A stretch of 64,000 nt of DNA from Macondimonas sp045864775 (GTDB lineage Bacteria > Pseudomonadota > Gammaproteobacteria > UBA5335): assembly GCA_045864775.1 (NCBI GenBank), contig BTVR01000002.1:372001-436000 (forward strand), in the 5' to 3' direction. The notes under the pieces are model-generated. The model was given only the letters and a program-made list of their open reading frames with translations, searched no databases and was not told the origin of the DNA. Both the position numbers and the translations under genes were made by a program. This document shows, one piece after another, positions 8,512 to 17,469 of this stretch. Numbering within the stretch: position 1 is the stretch's first letter; every line of letters starts with the position of its first letter.

Positions 8512-9836
8512 GCCTGCGCAGGCCGGCCAGCCAGCCGCTCGTCCACGGGCCCGCAAGCCGGGCCGTTCCCGGCGAGATACGGCTCGATGACGGCCCAGAG
8601 CCGATCGACCGCGCCGCGATTCTCCGCCATCCAGCGCTGCCCCCGTGCTCCGGCTCGCAACGCGGCCTGCGGGTCCGCGAGCCAGATCTCGACGCCGTGC
8701 GCGAGCGCTGCGGCGTCGTCCACCATCACCGCCGCACCGAGGGCACGCAGCGCGGCATAGATCTCACGGAAGTTGGATACGGCAGGGCCGGTCAGCACCG
8801 GTACGCCGTGGTCGATGGCCTCAAGGGCATTGTGCCCGCCCACGGGGGCGAGGCTGCCGCCGATGAAGGCGAAATCCGCCGCCTCATAAAGCATCCCCAG
8901 CTCGCCCATGGTGTCGATGAGAAACACGGGCATGGCGGGCGTGGGCCACTGCCCCTCGCTGCGCCGCGCGTATCCGATCCCGCGGGCATCGAGCAGCGCA
9001 CGCACCGCCTCGAAACGCTGCGGGTGGCGTGGCACGAGAACGAGCAAGAGATCCGGCCAGCGCGCGTGCAGCATCGCCAGCGCGTCGAGCAACAGCGCCT
9101 CTTCCCCCTCGTGGGTGCTGCCGGCGACCCAGACCCGCCGCGTCGTGCCCCACCCGTGACGCCAATTGGGCGTTGCGACATCGATCGCGCGACGCTCGCG
9201 ATCGAACTTCAGATTTCCCGTCACCCGGATACGGGAGCGCGCCAAGCCCAAAGCGACCAGACGCTCGGCGTCGGCCTCGCTTTGGGCAGCGGCACAACTG
9301 ATCTGGGCGAGCAGGCTCGCCATCATCGGACGCAACCGACGATACTGGCGGAAGGAGCGCTCCGAAATGCGGGCGTTGGCGAGGACCACCGGGACATTGC
9401 GGCGCCCACAGGCGGCCAGCAGATTCGGCCACAACTCGGTCTCCATGACGATGGCCACGCGCGGCGCCATGCGCTCGAGCAGGCGGCCGACCATCCATGG
9501 CAAGTCCAGCGGCAGGTAGCAATGAGTCACGGTATCGCCGAAGGTCCGGCGCACCCGTTCGGCTCCCGTGGGCGTCAGCGTGGTGACGACGATGGTCCAA
9601 TGCGGGTAGCGCAACTGCAAGCGCCGGATGAGCGGCGTGGCGGCCACGACCTCGCCCACCGACACCGCATGCACCCAGACGCTCGGCCGCTGCGCGGGCA
9701 CGATCGGCACACCGAGCCCGAGCCTTTGCCACCAGCGGTCGCGGTACTCCGGCCGGCGCCAGGCTCGCCAGGCAAACAGCGCCAGCAGCGGCAGGAGCGC
9801 CATCGCCAGCAACAGCGTGTAAAGTCGGCGAAACAT
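8505..9836 (-). CDS. waaA: 3-deoxy-D-manno-octulosonic acid (Kdo) transferase
   Basis: Inner-membrane glycosyltransferase (GT30) that attaches Kdo to lipid IVA. It has 443 residues, an N-terminal membrane anchor (MFRRLYTLLLAMALLPLLAL) and the conserved stretches VHAVSVGEV, TTLTPTGAERV, METELWPN and GGSLAPVGGHNALEAI. Its ATG shares a base with the hldE stop (TGATG), giving translational coupling. A Kdo kinase is encoded about 2.4 kb away, hinting that this enzyme may add only one Kdo; that is an inference. Confidence 0.96.
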   Translation of the reverse strand: MFRRLYTLLLAMALLPLLALFAWRAWRRPEYRDRWWQRLGLGVPIVPAQRPSVWVHAVSVGEVVAATPLIRRLQLRYPHWTIVVTTLTPTGAERVRRTFGDTVTHCYLPLDLPWMVGRLLERMAPRVAIVMETELWPNLLAACGRRNVPVVLANARISERSFRQYRRLRPMMASLLAQISCAAAQSEADAERLVALGLARSRIRVTGNLKFDRERRAIDVATPNWRHGWGTTRRVWVAGSTHEGEEALLLDALAMLHARWPDLLLVLVPRHPQRFEAVRALLDARGIGYARRSEGQWPTPAMPVFLIDTMGELGMLYEAADFAFIGGSLAPVGGHNALEAIDHGVPVLTGPAVSNFREIYAALRALGAAVMVDDAAALAHGVEIWLADPQAALRAGARGQRWMAENRGAVDRLWAVIEPYLAGNGPACGPVDERLAGRPAQAQ

Positions 9837-11254
9837 CAGCCCTTCCCTCGACGCATGCGTTCCAGCAGCCCCGTCGTCGAATAGCCGGTCACGAACGGGA
9901 GCACGCGCACCTCGCCCCCGCTGGCCCGCACCTGGTCGCCCCCTGCGATGTCATCGAGCGCGTAATCGCCGCCCTTGACCAGCACGTCCGGCTCGACGGC
10001 CCCGATCAGCCGCGCCGGCGTATCTTCACTGAACGCCACGACCCAGTCGACACACGTCAGCGCCGCCAGCATGGCCATGCGATCCGCCAACGGGTTGATC
10101 GGTCGTTGCGCACCCTTGAGGCGGCGCACCGACGCATCATCATTCACGGCCACGACGAGCCGATCGCCGAGGGCGCGGGCCTGATCCAGATAACGGACGT
10201 GTCCGGGGTGCAGGACGTCGAAGCAGCCGTTGGTCATCACGATCCGTTCGCCTTTGGCGCGGGCGCGCTCGACCGCAACGATCAAGGCGGACTCTTCGAG
10301 CACACCGTGAGCTTCATCCGGCACCTCGCTGGCCGCTTCTCGCAACTGCGCGGCGCTGATCGCCACCGTGCCCAGGCGGCCCACCACCCAGCCGGCGGCG
10401 ACGTTGGCCAGGGCAGCGGCGTCCGGCCATGCCACGCCCCTGGCGCAGCAGGCCGCGAGCACGGCGATCACGGTGTCGCCTGCGCCGGTCACGTCGAACA
10501 CGTCGCGGGCCCGCGCCGGCAAGTGTTGGTGGCCGCCCGCCCCATCGAACAGACTGATGCCTTCCTCGCCGCGGGTCACGATCAGACGCTCGAGATCCAG
10601 CCTGCGGCACCATGCGTCGCCGGCCGCGGCGAAAGTCGCGGGTGTCTGGCGCGGCCCCGCAACGGCCAGAAACTCGTTGAGATTGGGCGTCATGGCGGTT
10701 GCGCCGCGGTACCGCTCGAAATCGTTGCCCTTGGGATCGACCAGCACGGGAATGCCGGCGGCTCGGGCGGCCGCGATCAAGGCCGGTGCCTGACGCAAGG
10801 TCCCCTTGCCGTAATCGGAAAGCACCAGCACATCGATCCCTTCCAGCAGAGCGGCGAACCCCTCGACGAGATCGTTTCCGGCGTGATCGGGGAAAGGCGT
10901 TTCGAAATCCAGACGCAGGAGCTGCTGATGACGGCTGAGAATCCGCAACTTGGTGATGGTCGGGCAATCGGGGACGACCCGCAGGTATGCGTCGACGCCT
11001 GCCGCCGAAAGCTCCGCGCGCAACCGTTCGGCGGCCTCGTCATCACCGCATAAACCGGCCAGGCGCGTCCGGACCCCGAGCGCAGCCAGATTCAAGGCCA
11101 CGTTGCCCGCCCCTCCGACCCGATCTTCCGTGCCTCTCACGTGCACGACCGGGACCGGCGCTTCGGGTGAAATTCGCGCCGTGTCGCCCTGCCAGTAGCG
11201 ATCGAGCATCACATCGCCCGCCACAAGCGCTTTTAGTCCTTTGAAATCATACAT
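9836..11254 (-). CDS. hldE: Bifunctional heptose-7-phosphate kinase / heptose-1-phosphate adenylyltransferase
   Basis: Makes ADP-heptose for the LPS core. The 472-residue fusion has an N-terminal ribokinase-like domain (about 1-320; VGGAGNVALN and the DVTGAGDTV anion-hole motif) and a C-terminal cytidylyltransferase-like domain (about 340-472; TNGCFDVLHPGH with the HxGH signature). The ATG at 11254 gives the family length; an in-frame ATG at 11308 would add 18 unlikely residues. It is translationally coupled to waaA and divergent from the acyltransferase gene. Confidence 0.96.
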   Translation of the reverse strand: MYDFKGLKALVAGDVMLDRYWQGDTARISPEAPVPVVHVRGTEDRVGGAGNVALNLAALGVRTRLAGLCGDDEAAERLRAELSAAGVDAYLRVVPDCPTITKLRILSRHQQLLRLDFETPFPDHAGNDLVEGFAALLEGIDVLVLSDYGKGTLRQAPALIAAARAAGIPVLVDPKGNDFERYRGATAMTPNLNEFLAVAGPRQTPATFAAAGDAWCRRLDLERLIVTRGEEGISLFDGAGGHQHLPARARDVFDVTGAGDTVIAVLAACCARGVAWPDAAALANVAAGWVVGRLGTVAISAAQLREAASEVPDEAHGVLEESALIVAVERARAKGERIVMTNGCFDVLHPGHVRYLDQARALGDRLVVAVNDDASVRRLKGAQRPINPLADRMAMLAALTCVDWVVAFSEDTPARLIGAVEPDVLVKGGDYALDDIAGGDQVRASGGEVRVLPFVTGYSTTGLLERMRRGKG

Positions 11255-11352
11255 ATGAATGAGATTCGGACGCCTTCGAAAAGTGCCCGGATCATAACAC
11301 AGGCCCATGTCCGTCTTGGTAAACTGCGCCTTTCAGCACAGAGCACTTCCTC

Positions 11353-12282
11353 ATGCCTTCGGTGCCGCCGCGCCTGCTTCATCCCCGTCACTGGCCCACA
11401 TGGATCGTGATGGGCGTCCTGTGGCTGATCGCGCAGGCCCCTTACCGGACACAGATGGCCATCGGGCGGGCGCTGGGGCGGCTCGCTTACCACACCATCC
11501 GGCGCCGACGCCATGTCGCCGAGTGCAATCTTGTCCTGTGCCTCCCGGAGTTGAGCCCCCCGGAACGAAGGACCCTGCTGCGCCGACACTTCGAATCCCT
11601 CGGCATGGGGATCATCGAACTGCCCATGTCGTGGTGGGCGCCGGCTGCCGCAGTCGACGGGCGGCTCACGCTGGAGGGTCTGGAGCATTTGCAGGCGGTG
11701 CAGGCGCGCGGCCAAGGGGCCATCTTGCTCAGCGGCCACTTCACGTCGATCGACATCTGCGGCCGGCTGCTCGCGCCATGCATCGACATGGACATCCTGT
11801 TTCGTCCCCAGGACAACGCCGTCATCGAGCATTTCCTCGGCGGTCATCGCAAACGCCGCTTTGCTCACGCCATTGAACGCCATGACATCCGCGGCATGGT
11901 GCGGGCGCTGCGGCAGGGGCGCACGATCTGGTACGCGCCCGATCAAAACTATCGCGGCAGCAACAGCGCGCTCGTCCCGTTTTTCGGTCATCCCGCGCCG
12001 ACCAATACGGGCACCGCGCGTCTGGCGCGCATGACAGGCGCCGCTGTGCTGCCGTTTTACATGGAGCGTCGCCGGGACACGGGTCGGTACATCGTCAGGA
12101 TCGACCCACCGCTCGAAGATTTCCCAAGCAGCGACCCGATCGCCGATACCGCGCGGCAGAACCGCATTCTGGAGCGGCAAATCCGGCGGTGTCCCGAACA
12201 ATATCTATGGGTGCACGAGCGCTTCAAAAAGCGGCCCGCGCCGCTGCCGGATGTTTACGGGCGCCGTCAGCCCTCCGCGTAA
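11353..12282 (+). CDS. Lipid A late acyltransferase, LpxL/HtrB family
   Basis: Inner-membrane enzyme transferring an acyl chain from ACP to Kdo-lipid A. It has 309 residues with an N-terminal membrane segment (WIVMGVLWLIAQAP). The catalytic HX4D motif is HFTSID (H129, D134), followed by the FRPQDN and YAPDQNY blocks and the PEQYLWVHERFK C-terminal signature. It belongs to the LpxL/LpxM/LpxP family, and which position it acylates cannot be read from sequence alone. Its 3' end overlaps the convergent kdkA by 16 bp. Confidence 0.9.
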   Translation: MPSVPPRLLHPRHWPTWIVMGVLWLIAQAPYRTQMAIGRALGRLAYHTIRRRRHVAECNLVLCLPELSPPERRTLLRRHFESLGMGIIELPMSWWAPAAAVDGRLTLEGLEHLQAVQARGQGAILLSGHFTSIDICGRLLAPCIDMDILFRPQDNAVIEHFLGGHRKRRFAHAIERHDIRGMVRALRQGRTIWYAPDQNYRGSNSALVPFFGHPAPTNTGTARLARMTGAAVLPFYMERRRDTGRYIVRIDPPLEDFPSSDPIADTARQNRILERQIRRCPEQYLWVHERFKKRPAPLPDVYGRRQPSA

Positions 12283-13049
12283 CCGATCAGCAGCTCGCTC
12301 CAATCGGCCGGCGAGAAGGAAAGATCGGGCGTACGCATCTGCGCCTTCAACAGGGAGCGCCGCAGCCGGCGCAGATTCGCATTTTGCCAGGACGCGCGCG
12401 GCCGTCGGCGGCGGCTCTTGTCGAAATCGAGAAGACAGACCCGCTGATCCGGTTCGATAAGGATGTTGTCGAGGTTGAGGTCGGCGTGATAAACACCCGC
12501 CCGGTGAAAGCAGCGGATCTGGGCTCCGATGTGGTACCACAGACGCTGCGGGACGACGGCGCGGCGCAGGACGACCGAAAGGGGCTCGCCGTCCACCCGC
12601 TCGCTGATGAGATCCGCCCGATACCACCAACGTTGTATGCGCTGCACGCGGGCGGCAATCGGGCGCGGAACCGGAAACCCCGCCCGATAAAGGTCATACA
12701 GGAGGTGCCATTCGCGCCACGGACGACTGCGCGCCAATCCCGTCCATAGATAGCGATCCGCCGTGACAGAGCCCATCCAGCCGCCCCGGTGGAAATGACG
12801 CAGGATCCAGTCCTGGCCAGGCAGGACGATACGCAGCACGCGGGCGCGCCCCCCAGGAACCGGCAGGACGTCGGCCCGCCCGCGCCAGTGCTCGGGATCG
12901 AAGCAATGCGGCCCGGGCGTGGTGATGCGGTGGACGTCATAGACCATCGCGCCGTCATCCGCCGCGAGGTAAGCAGCCTTGATGTCCATCCCGGCTCGCG
13001 CGGGCAGGCCGGGGCAGCCTCCCGCCTCTTCGATCTGCAACACGCTCAA
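12267..13049 (-). CDS. kdkA: 3-deoxy-D-manno-octulosonic acid (Kdo) kinase
   Basis: Phosphorylates Kdo on lipid A at the inner face of the membrane. The 260 residues carry the KdkA/WaaP-type kinase signature: catalytic loop YHADLNLDNIL (D190) and LLDFDKS (DFD 208-210, replacing DFG). WILRHFHRGGW upstream is typical of Kdo kinases. The basic segment KSRRRRPRASW after DFD fits membrane association. WaaP heptose kinase is the alternative, but the DFDKS form and the waaA neighbourhood favour KdkA. Confidence 0.87.
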   Translation of the reverse strand: MSVLQIEEAGGCPGLPARAGMDIKAAYLAADDGAMVYDVHRITTPGPHCFDPEHWRGRADVLPVPGGRARVLRIVLPGQDWILRHFHRGGWMGSVTADRYLWTGLARSRPWREWHLLYDLYRAGFPVPRPIAARVQRIQRWWYRADLISERVDGEPLSVVLRRAVVPQRLWYHIGAQIRCFHRAGVYHADLNLDNILIEPDQRVCLLDFDKSRRRRPRASWQNANLRRLRRSLLKAQMRTPDLSFSPADWSELLIGYAEG

Positions 13050-13086
13050 CCCGGATGCTCCTGCTCCAAGGTCATGAACGGCCGAC

Positions 13087-13521
13087 TCAGGGCAGCACCT
13101 CCACCGTGATGCGTTCGGACAGCACAGGCGGCTCGTGCGGGACGTGATTCGCGTCCCCCATCAGCAGTTGCAGGGTATGTCGACCCGGCGCCAGATCCAG
13201 CGAGGTCTCGGTCTGGCCGTTGCCGAAGTGCCGATGATGCGCATCGGAGGGAATGGGCTGCCCCTTGACGGGTGGCTGGTCCCAATCGACCAGCAGATGG
13301 TGATGACCGGTCGCCTCCTTGGCGGTACCCGCCGGCGCCACGCCCATGCCTTTCAGACCGAAGCGGACCACGACCGGACCACGGATGCGCTCGCCGTCCT
13401 TGGGAGAGATGAAATAGACCGCGGCGCCGGCCGGCGCAGGCGCGCTCGGCAATTCCGCCGCAGCAACCGTTGCAACCCACATCAGGCAAAGCAAAGAGAT
13501 GATTCGGCGTCGGCAGCGCAT
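13087..13521 (-). CDS. Exported DUF4399-type protein
   Basis: The 144-residue protein starts with a signal peptide (cleavage near VAAA, residue 22). The mature part contains VYFISPKDGERI, a KGMGVAPAG stretch, HHHLLVDWD, HFGNGQTE and GRHTLQLLMGD, the pattern of DUF4399, a small beta-sandwich domain of unknown role. Database entries for this family often carry an erroneous RodA label. A GAGAGG ribosome site precedes the ATG. The histidine cluster (TGHHHLL, AHHRHFG) might bind metal; this is inference only. It lies 37 bp upstream of kdkA on the same strand. Confidence 0.8.
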   Translation of the reverse strand: MRCRRRIISLLCLMWVATVAAAELPSAPAPAGAAVYFISPKDGERIRGPVVVRFGLKGMGVAPAGTAKEATGHHHLLVDWDQPPVKGQPIPSDAHHRHFGNGQTETSLDLAPGRHTLQLLMGDANHVPHEPPVLSERITVEVLP

Positions 13522-13778
13522 GATGACCTCTCACGAGTGTTGGTTCGGACCGAACGTAGGCTTGGGTCAGCATAACATCCCTTCGCAACCCATCCCCCCC
13601 GCGGCAGGATGACGACCACGCCATGACCGGGGCTGCTGGCGAATCGTGATTCTGCTCGCTCGCGCAAGGCGTGGACTCGCGAGGGGCACCCGCGAGCGAG
13701 ACACAGGGCGGAAGCCCAGCGCTCCACATGTGGAATGCGGCGCTGACGCCCTGCTTGGGTGCTGCTCGGTCAGGAATG

Positions 13779-13869
13779 TGGCGGAGAGAGAGGGATTCGA
13801 ACCCTCGATGGGCTTTTGACCCATACTCCCTTAGCAGGGGAGCGCCTTCGGCCTCTCGGCCATCTCTCC
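13779..13869 (-). tRNA. tRNA-Ser (anticodon GCU)
   Basis: The minus strand from 13869 folds as a class II tRNA: acceptor GGAGAGA pairs with TCTCTCC, the T-loop contains GGTTCGAATCC, the variable arm is long, and the anticodon loop holds GCT (complement of 13833-13835). CCA is encoded at the 3' end (13781-13779). It decodes AGC/AGU. Position after lysC-csrA is conserved in Gammaproteobacteria. Confidence 0.97.
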
Positions 13870-13930
13870 GTAAACGTGTTGCGCCGGCCGCCGCTTTGGA
13901 ACGAGGCCGTGGCTCTTGAGAAGAGCGCCG

Positions 13931-13959
13931 ATTCTATCGGCAACCGGCTTGGAGGTAAA
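13931..13959 (-). promoter_or_regulatory. Sigma-70 promoter for tRNA-Ser
   Basis: On the minus strand, TTTACC (-35, 13959-13954) and TAGAAT (-10, 13936-13931) are separated by 17 bp. The predicted start is near 13924, about 55 bp before the mature tRNA 5' end. Confidence 0.55.
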
Positions 13960-13973
13960 GCCGCGCCGGGGCC

Positions 13974-14174
13974 TCAGCGCCCAAGCGCGTTGCCCGGTTC
14001 CACGTCGTCATGCTCGTGCTTGATGCGCTGGTAGATCTCTTCGCGATGCACCGCGACATCCTTGGGGGCATTGATTCCCAAACGGACCTGATTGCCTTTG
14101 ACCCCCAGCACGGTGATGGTGATTTCGTCGCCCACCATGACCGTTTCACCCACTCGTCTCGTCAGAATCAGCAT
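13974..14174 (-). CDS. csrA: Carbon storage regulator CsrA/RsmA
   Basis: Dimeric RNA-binding post-transcriptional regulator that binds GGA motifs in leaders. The 66 residues begin MLILTRRVGETVMVGD and include the conserved core (ITITVLGVKGNQVRLGINAP). The usual RNA-contact residues (L4, R6, V40-R44 region) appear intact. A strong AAGGAG ribosome site precedes it. It lies downstream of lysC, the standard gammaproteobacterial arrangement. Five GGA triplets in its own leader suggest autoregulation. Confidence 0.97.
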   Translation of the reverse strand: MLILTRRVGETVMVGDEITITVLGVKGNQVRLGINAPKDVAVHREEIYQRIKHEHDDVEPGNALGR

Positions 14175-14181
14175 TTAGAGC

Positions 14182-14221
14182 TCCTTGCCATCCATCCGCT
14201 TATCCGGGATAGGCCACGTCC
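14182..14221 (-). promoter_or_regulatory. csrA leader with five GGA motifs (putative CsrA autoregulatory sites)
   Basis: In the 40 nt before the csrA start the minus strand has GGA triplets (as TCC on +) at 14182-14184 (the ribosome site itself), 14191-14193, 14195-14197, 14203-14205 and 14219-14221. CsrA binds A(N)GGA and is known to repress its own translation in E. coli, so feedback here is likely but inferred. Confidence 0.45.
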
Positions 14222-14259
14222 TGTGATGTCCCGCTGATATCGGCCCTGAATCTTCGACA

Positions 14260-15486
14260 TTAACGTTCCGGACCCTTGTGCAGCGCGAACGCCTCATGCA
14301 ACGCGCGCACCGCGAGTTCGACGTACTTCTCCCCAACCACGACGGAGATCTTGATCTCGGACGTCGAAATCATCCGGATGTTGATTCCTTCGGCAGCCAA
14401 GGTCGAAAACATCCGCGCTGCAACCCCGGCGTGGCTGCGCATGCCCACGCCCACGACCGACACCTTGGCGATGGCGACGTCGCCCGCGATCTCACGTGCC
14501 CCGAGTTCGGCCTGACGCGCGCGCAAAATGTCGACCGCCCGCTCGTGGTCGTTGCGATGCACCGTGAAGGTGAGATCGGTGGTGCCATCGCGGGCAACGT
14601 TCTGCACGATCATGTCGACTTCGATGTTCGCATCGGCGACCGGCCCCAGGACACGATAGGCGACGCCCGGCTGATCGGGAATACCGCTCACGGTAATCTG
14701 CGCCTCATCCCGATTGTGCGCGATCCCTGAAATGATGACCTCTTCCACCGGCTGCTCCTCGTAGGTGATCAGCGTGCCCGGACCTTCCTGAAAGGTCGAC
14801 AGGACGCGCAGCGGCACATTGTACTTGCCGGCAAATTCCACCGAGCGGATCTGCAGCACCTTGGCACCCAGACTCGCTAGTTCGAGCATTTCCTCGAAGG
14901 TGATGCGGTCCAGGCGCCGGGCAGTGGGCACGATGCGCGGGTCGGCCGTATAGACGCCGTCGACATCGGTGAAGATCTGGCACTCGTCCGCCTTGAGCGC
15001 CGCTGCCAGAGCAACACCGGTCGTGTCCGACCCGCCGCGGCCCAGTGTGGTGATGTTGCCCTCGGGATCGACGCCCTGGAATCCCGCGACCACCACAACC
15101 CGGCCGGCATCGAGATCGCTCTGCATGCGCGCGGCATCGATGTGCGCGATGCGCGCCTTGCCGTGGGCCGCGTCGGTGACGATGGGCACCTGCGCGCCGG
15201 TGTAGGAACGCGCCGGACAACCGAGTTTCTGCAGAGTCATGGCGAGCAGGGCGATGGTGACCTGCTCGCCGGTGGCGATCAGGACATCGACCTCGCGCGG
15301 CTCCGGCCGAGGCGCAATCTGGCGCGCGAGTCCCAGCAGGCGATCGGTCTCGCCGCTCATGGCCGACACCACGACGACCACGCGATCACCGCGTTCGCGG
15401 GCCGCGATGACTTTGCGCGCCACCTGTTCGATGCGCTCGATCGTGCCGACCGAGGTGCCGCCATATTTCTGGACGATGAGGGCCAT
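14260..15486 (-). CDS. lysC: Aspartate kinase
   Basis: First step of the aspartate pathway (lysine, threonine, methionine, diaminopimelate). It has 408 residues from the ATG at 15486; a longer frame from 15540 adds an unconserved tail. The N-terminal kinase domain begins ALIVQKYGGTSVG and contains VVVVSAMSGETDRL and GRGGSDTTGVALA. Two C-terminal ACT domains (about 265-405) provide allosteric control. A TATAAT -10 element on the minus strand (15572-15567) suggests its own promoter, with no good -35. No lysine riboswitch is recognised. Confidence 0.96.
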   Translation of the reverse strand: MALIVQKYGGTSVGTIERIEQVARKVIAARERGDRVVVVVSAMSGETDRLLGLARQIAPRPEPREVDVLIATGEQVTIALLAMTLQKLGCPARSYTGAQVPIVTDAAHGKARIAHIDAARMQSDLDAGRVVVVAGFQGVDPEGNITTLGRGGSDTTGVALAAALKADECQIFTDVDGVYTADPRIVPTARRLDRITFEEMLELASLGAKVLQIRSVEFAGKYNVPLRVLSTFQEGPGTLITYEEQPVEEVIISGIAHNRDEAQITVSGIPDQPGVAYRVLGPVADANIEVDMIVQNVARDGTTDLTFTVHRNDHERAVDILRARQAELGAREIAGDVAIAKVSVVGVGMRSHAGVAARMFSTLAAEGINIRMISTSEIKISVVVGEKYVELAVRALHEAFALHKGPER

Positions 15487-15605
15487 GGTGAGTGAGGTAA
15501 TCCTTGGTATGAGCCGGTCCGCGCGCCGCCCCGAGCACATTCGCCGTGGCTGGGCGGAAGCGGGCGATTATATCGCGGCGGCCCACGTTCAGGGCCTTGC
15601 GACGC

Positions 15606-15947
15606 TCACAGATCGATCCAGACACGCCCGTCCTTGATCTCCACGGGATAAGTCGTGAGCGGCTTTTGTCCGCGCAGGAAAGTGAGCAGTTGCACGCCCG
15701 GCGGAAAGCAGGCCCATTGCTTGACCGCCCCGGTCCGCACATCGAAGCGCGCCCGATGCAAGGGGCAGACCACCTCACCCTGCTCCAGCCGCCCGCGATC
15801 GAGCGGCCCCCAAGTGTGGGTGCACGAGCGTTGGGTGGCGTAGTAGCCATCCTCCAGCCGAAACAGGATGACCGATTTGTCGGCCACGTCGAACTTCTGC
15901 ATGGCGCCCACCGCCAGATCATCCATGCCGCAAACTTGCCTCAACAT
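15606..15947 (-). CDS. Rieske [2Fe-2S] ferredoxin-like protein
   Basis: The 113-residue soluble protein has both Rieske cluster motifs: CTH (SCTHTWGPL) and CPLH (VVCPLHRARFD), spaced 16-17 residues apart. There is no signal or membrane anchor, so it resembles the small Rieske ferredoxins of oxygenase systems or NirD-like proteins. ATG 15947 has GAGGGAG 8 bases upstream; an in-frame ATG at 15974 lacks a ribosome site. No oxygenase or reductase partner is adjacent. Confidence 0.85.
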   Translation of the reverse strand: MLRQVCGMDDLAVGAMQKFDVADKSVILFRLEDGYYATQRSCTHTWGPLDRGRLEQGEVVCPLHRARFDVRTGAVKQWACFPPGVQLLTFLRGQKPLTTYPVEIKDGRVWIDL

Positions 15948-16067
15948 CTGAATCGCTCCCTCGGTGCAAATCACAGCTCACGCCGACCGGCATGCCGATG
16001 AGATAGTAGCCCTGTTTTTGACAGGACGGGGCCCATGTGAAGCACCCGCAGGGTCCTCCTGCGCGGC

Positions 16068-16598
16068 TCAGGGCGTATCGGCACCCGGTCTCAGTTCGCC
16101 TGCGCAGGTCCGGCAGCGGTAGATCGTCCCGCTCTGCATGCGTCGATGCCGAATGGCACTGACGTCGTGGGACTGACACGCGCAGCGATATCGGTGGCTG
16201 CTCATGGTGCGGGTCCGTGCCCGCGCGACATCGAAGTCATGACAGCGCCGCGCCGGCGCCCCGAGCCAAGCCATCACCCGACGCCACTCGGGCCCGTGCG
16301 GCGCCGCGCGCGGCCGCCAGCGAAACACGACCCAGTGCGCCACTTCGTGCGGCAGGGTCTGCGCCATGAAAGCGGTCAGATTCTCCCGCAGCAACACGGG
16401 ATTGAGACGGATCAGCCCGGCCCGGTTCGCCGAACCGGCAAGCGTTCCCCGCAGATCGAAGGCCAACCGCGGCGCGCGGGCGGGAAGCCCCGCCTGCCGG
16501 GCGGCGCGGCGTTCCAGATCCGCGGCGTGTCGCTCGAGCGCGTGCACCTGCTCGGGCCGTTCCATCAGCCACTGCAACGCATCATCGTAGGCACGCAT
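16068..16598 (-). CDS. SprT-like zinc metallopeptidase
   Basis: The 176-residue protein has the HExxH-type metal site (LPHEVAHWVVF), a following GPEWRRVM block typical of SprT, and a C-terminal zinc ribbon with paired CxC/CxxC motifs (YRCACQSH and YRCRTCAG). SprT proteins are related to Spartan proteases, but their bacterial substrates are not firmly known. It lies 3 bp after the aroE stop, so it is in the hemB-aroE-sprT operon. Confidence 0.87.
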   Translation of the reverse strand: MRAYDDALQWLMERPEQVHALERHAADLERRAARQAGLPARAPRLAFDLRGTLAGSANRAGLIRLNPVLLRENLTAFMAQTLPHEVAHWVVFRWRPRAAPHGPEWRRVMAWLGAPARRCHDFDVARARTRTMSSHRYRCACQSHDVSAIRHRRMQSGTIYRCRTCAGELRPGADTP

Positions 16599-16601
16599 GG
16601 A

Positions 16602-17441
16602 TCAGGCCCGAGATCCGGACCCATGCGGACGCACGATATGGCGCACCCGGGCCGTATCGGGACGCACGCCGCGCCAGCGCTCGAAGGAAACCGCCGCCTG
16701 CTCGATGAGCATCCCCAGGCCGTCCTCGGTGCGTGCGGCCCCCTGCTCTCGAGCCCAGCGCATGAAGGCCGTCGGTTCCGGTCCGTAGGCGAGGTCGTAG
16801 CAGACCGTCGCGCTGGCCACCAGTCCCAGCGGCAGGGCCGGCAGCGCTTCGGACAGGCTAGCGGAGGTTGCGTTCAGGATGAGATCGAAGGCCCCGGCTC
16901 CGAACAGATCGGCCAAGCCACACCCGTGTGCCGGCCCCAGGCAGCGGAAGCGGTGCGCCAGCGCCTCGGCCTTGGCAGCGGTGCGATTGGCTACGATCAA
17001 CCCGGCGGGGCCTTCCGCAAGCAGCGGTCCCAGGATGCCGCACGCCGCGCCCCCTGCGCCCAGTACCAGCAGCCGGCGCTCGCACAGCGTCAGGCCCAGC
17101 GCTTCTTTCAGATCCCGCACCAACCCCACGCCATCGGTGTTGTCGCCCCACAGGCGCCCGTCGGCATCGAGCCCCAGCGTATTGACGGCGCTGGCCTGCA
17201 TGGCCTGCGCAGCGCAGTGATCCGCCAGGACGTAGGCTTCCGCCTTGAAGGGCACGGTGACATTGAGGCCCTTGCCGCCCTGGCTGAAGAATTGCCGTAC
17301 GGTCGCAGCAAAGCCATCGAGTGGAGCCAGCAGGGTTTCATAGACCATGTCCTGTCCGGTCTGCTCGGCGAACAGGCGATGGATCAAGGGCGATTTGCTG
17401 TGCGCTACCGGATGACCCACCACGGCATAGCGATCCGTCAT
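16602..17441 (-). CDS. aroE: Shikimate dehydrogenase
   Basis: NADP-dependent reduction of 3-dehydroshikimate to shikimate. It has 279 residues with the substrate-binding SKSP (AHSKSPLIH), the catalytic lysine block NVTVPFK, NTDGVGL and the dinucleotide-binding LVLGAGGAACGIL. It sits between hemB (28 bp upstream) and sprT. A second shikimate pathway gene, aroC, is at the left window edge in a different operon. Confidence 0.96.
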   Translation of the reverse strand: MTDRYAVVGHPVAHSKSPLIHRLFAEQTGQDMVYETLLAPLDGFAATVRQFFSQGGKGLNVTVPFKAEAYVLADHCAAQAMQASAVNTLGLDADGRLWGDNTDGVGLVRDLKEALGLTLCERRLLVLGAGGAACGILGPLLAEGPAGLIVANRTAAKAEALAHRFRCLGPAHGCGLADLFGAGAFDLILNATSASLSEALPALPLGLVASATVCYDLAYGPEPTAFMRWAREQGAARTEDGLGMLIEQAAVSFERWRGVRPDTARVRHIVRPHGSGSRA

Positions 17442-17469
17442 CGCCGCGTCCTCCCCTGTAGGCGCAGCG

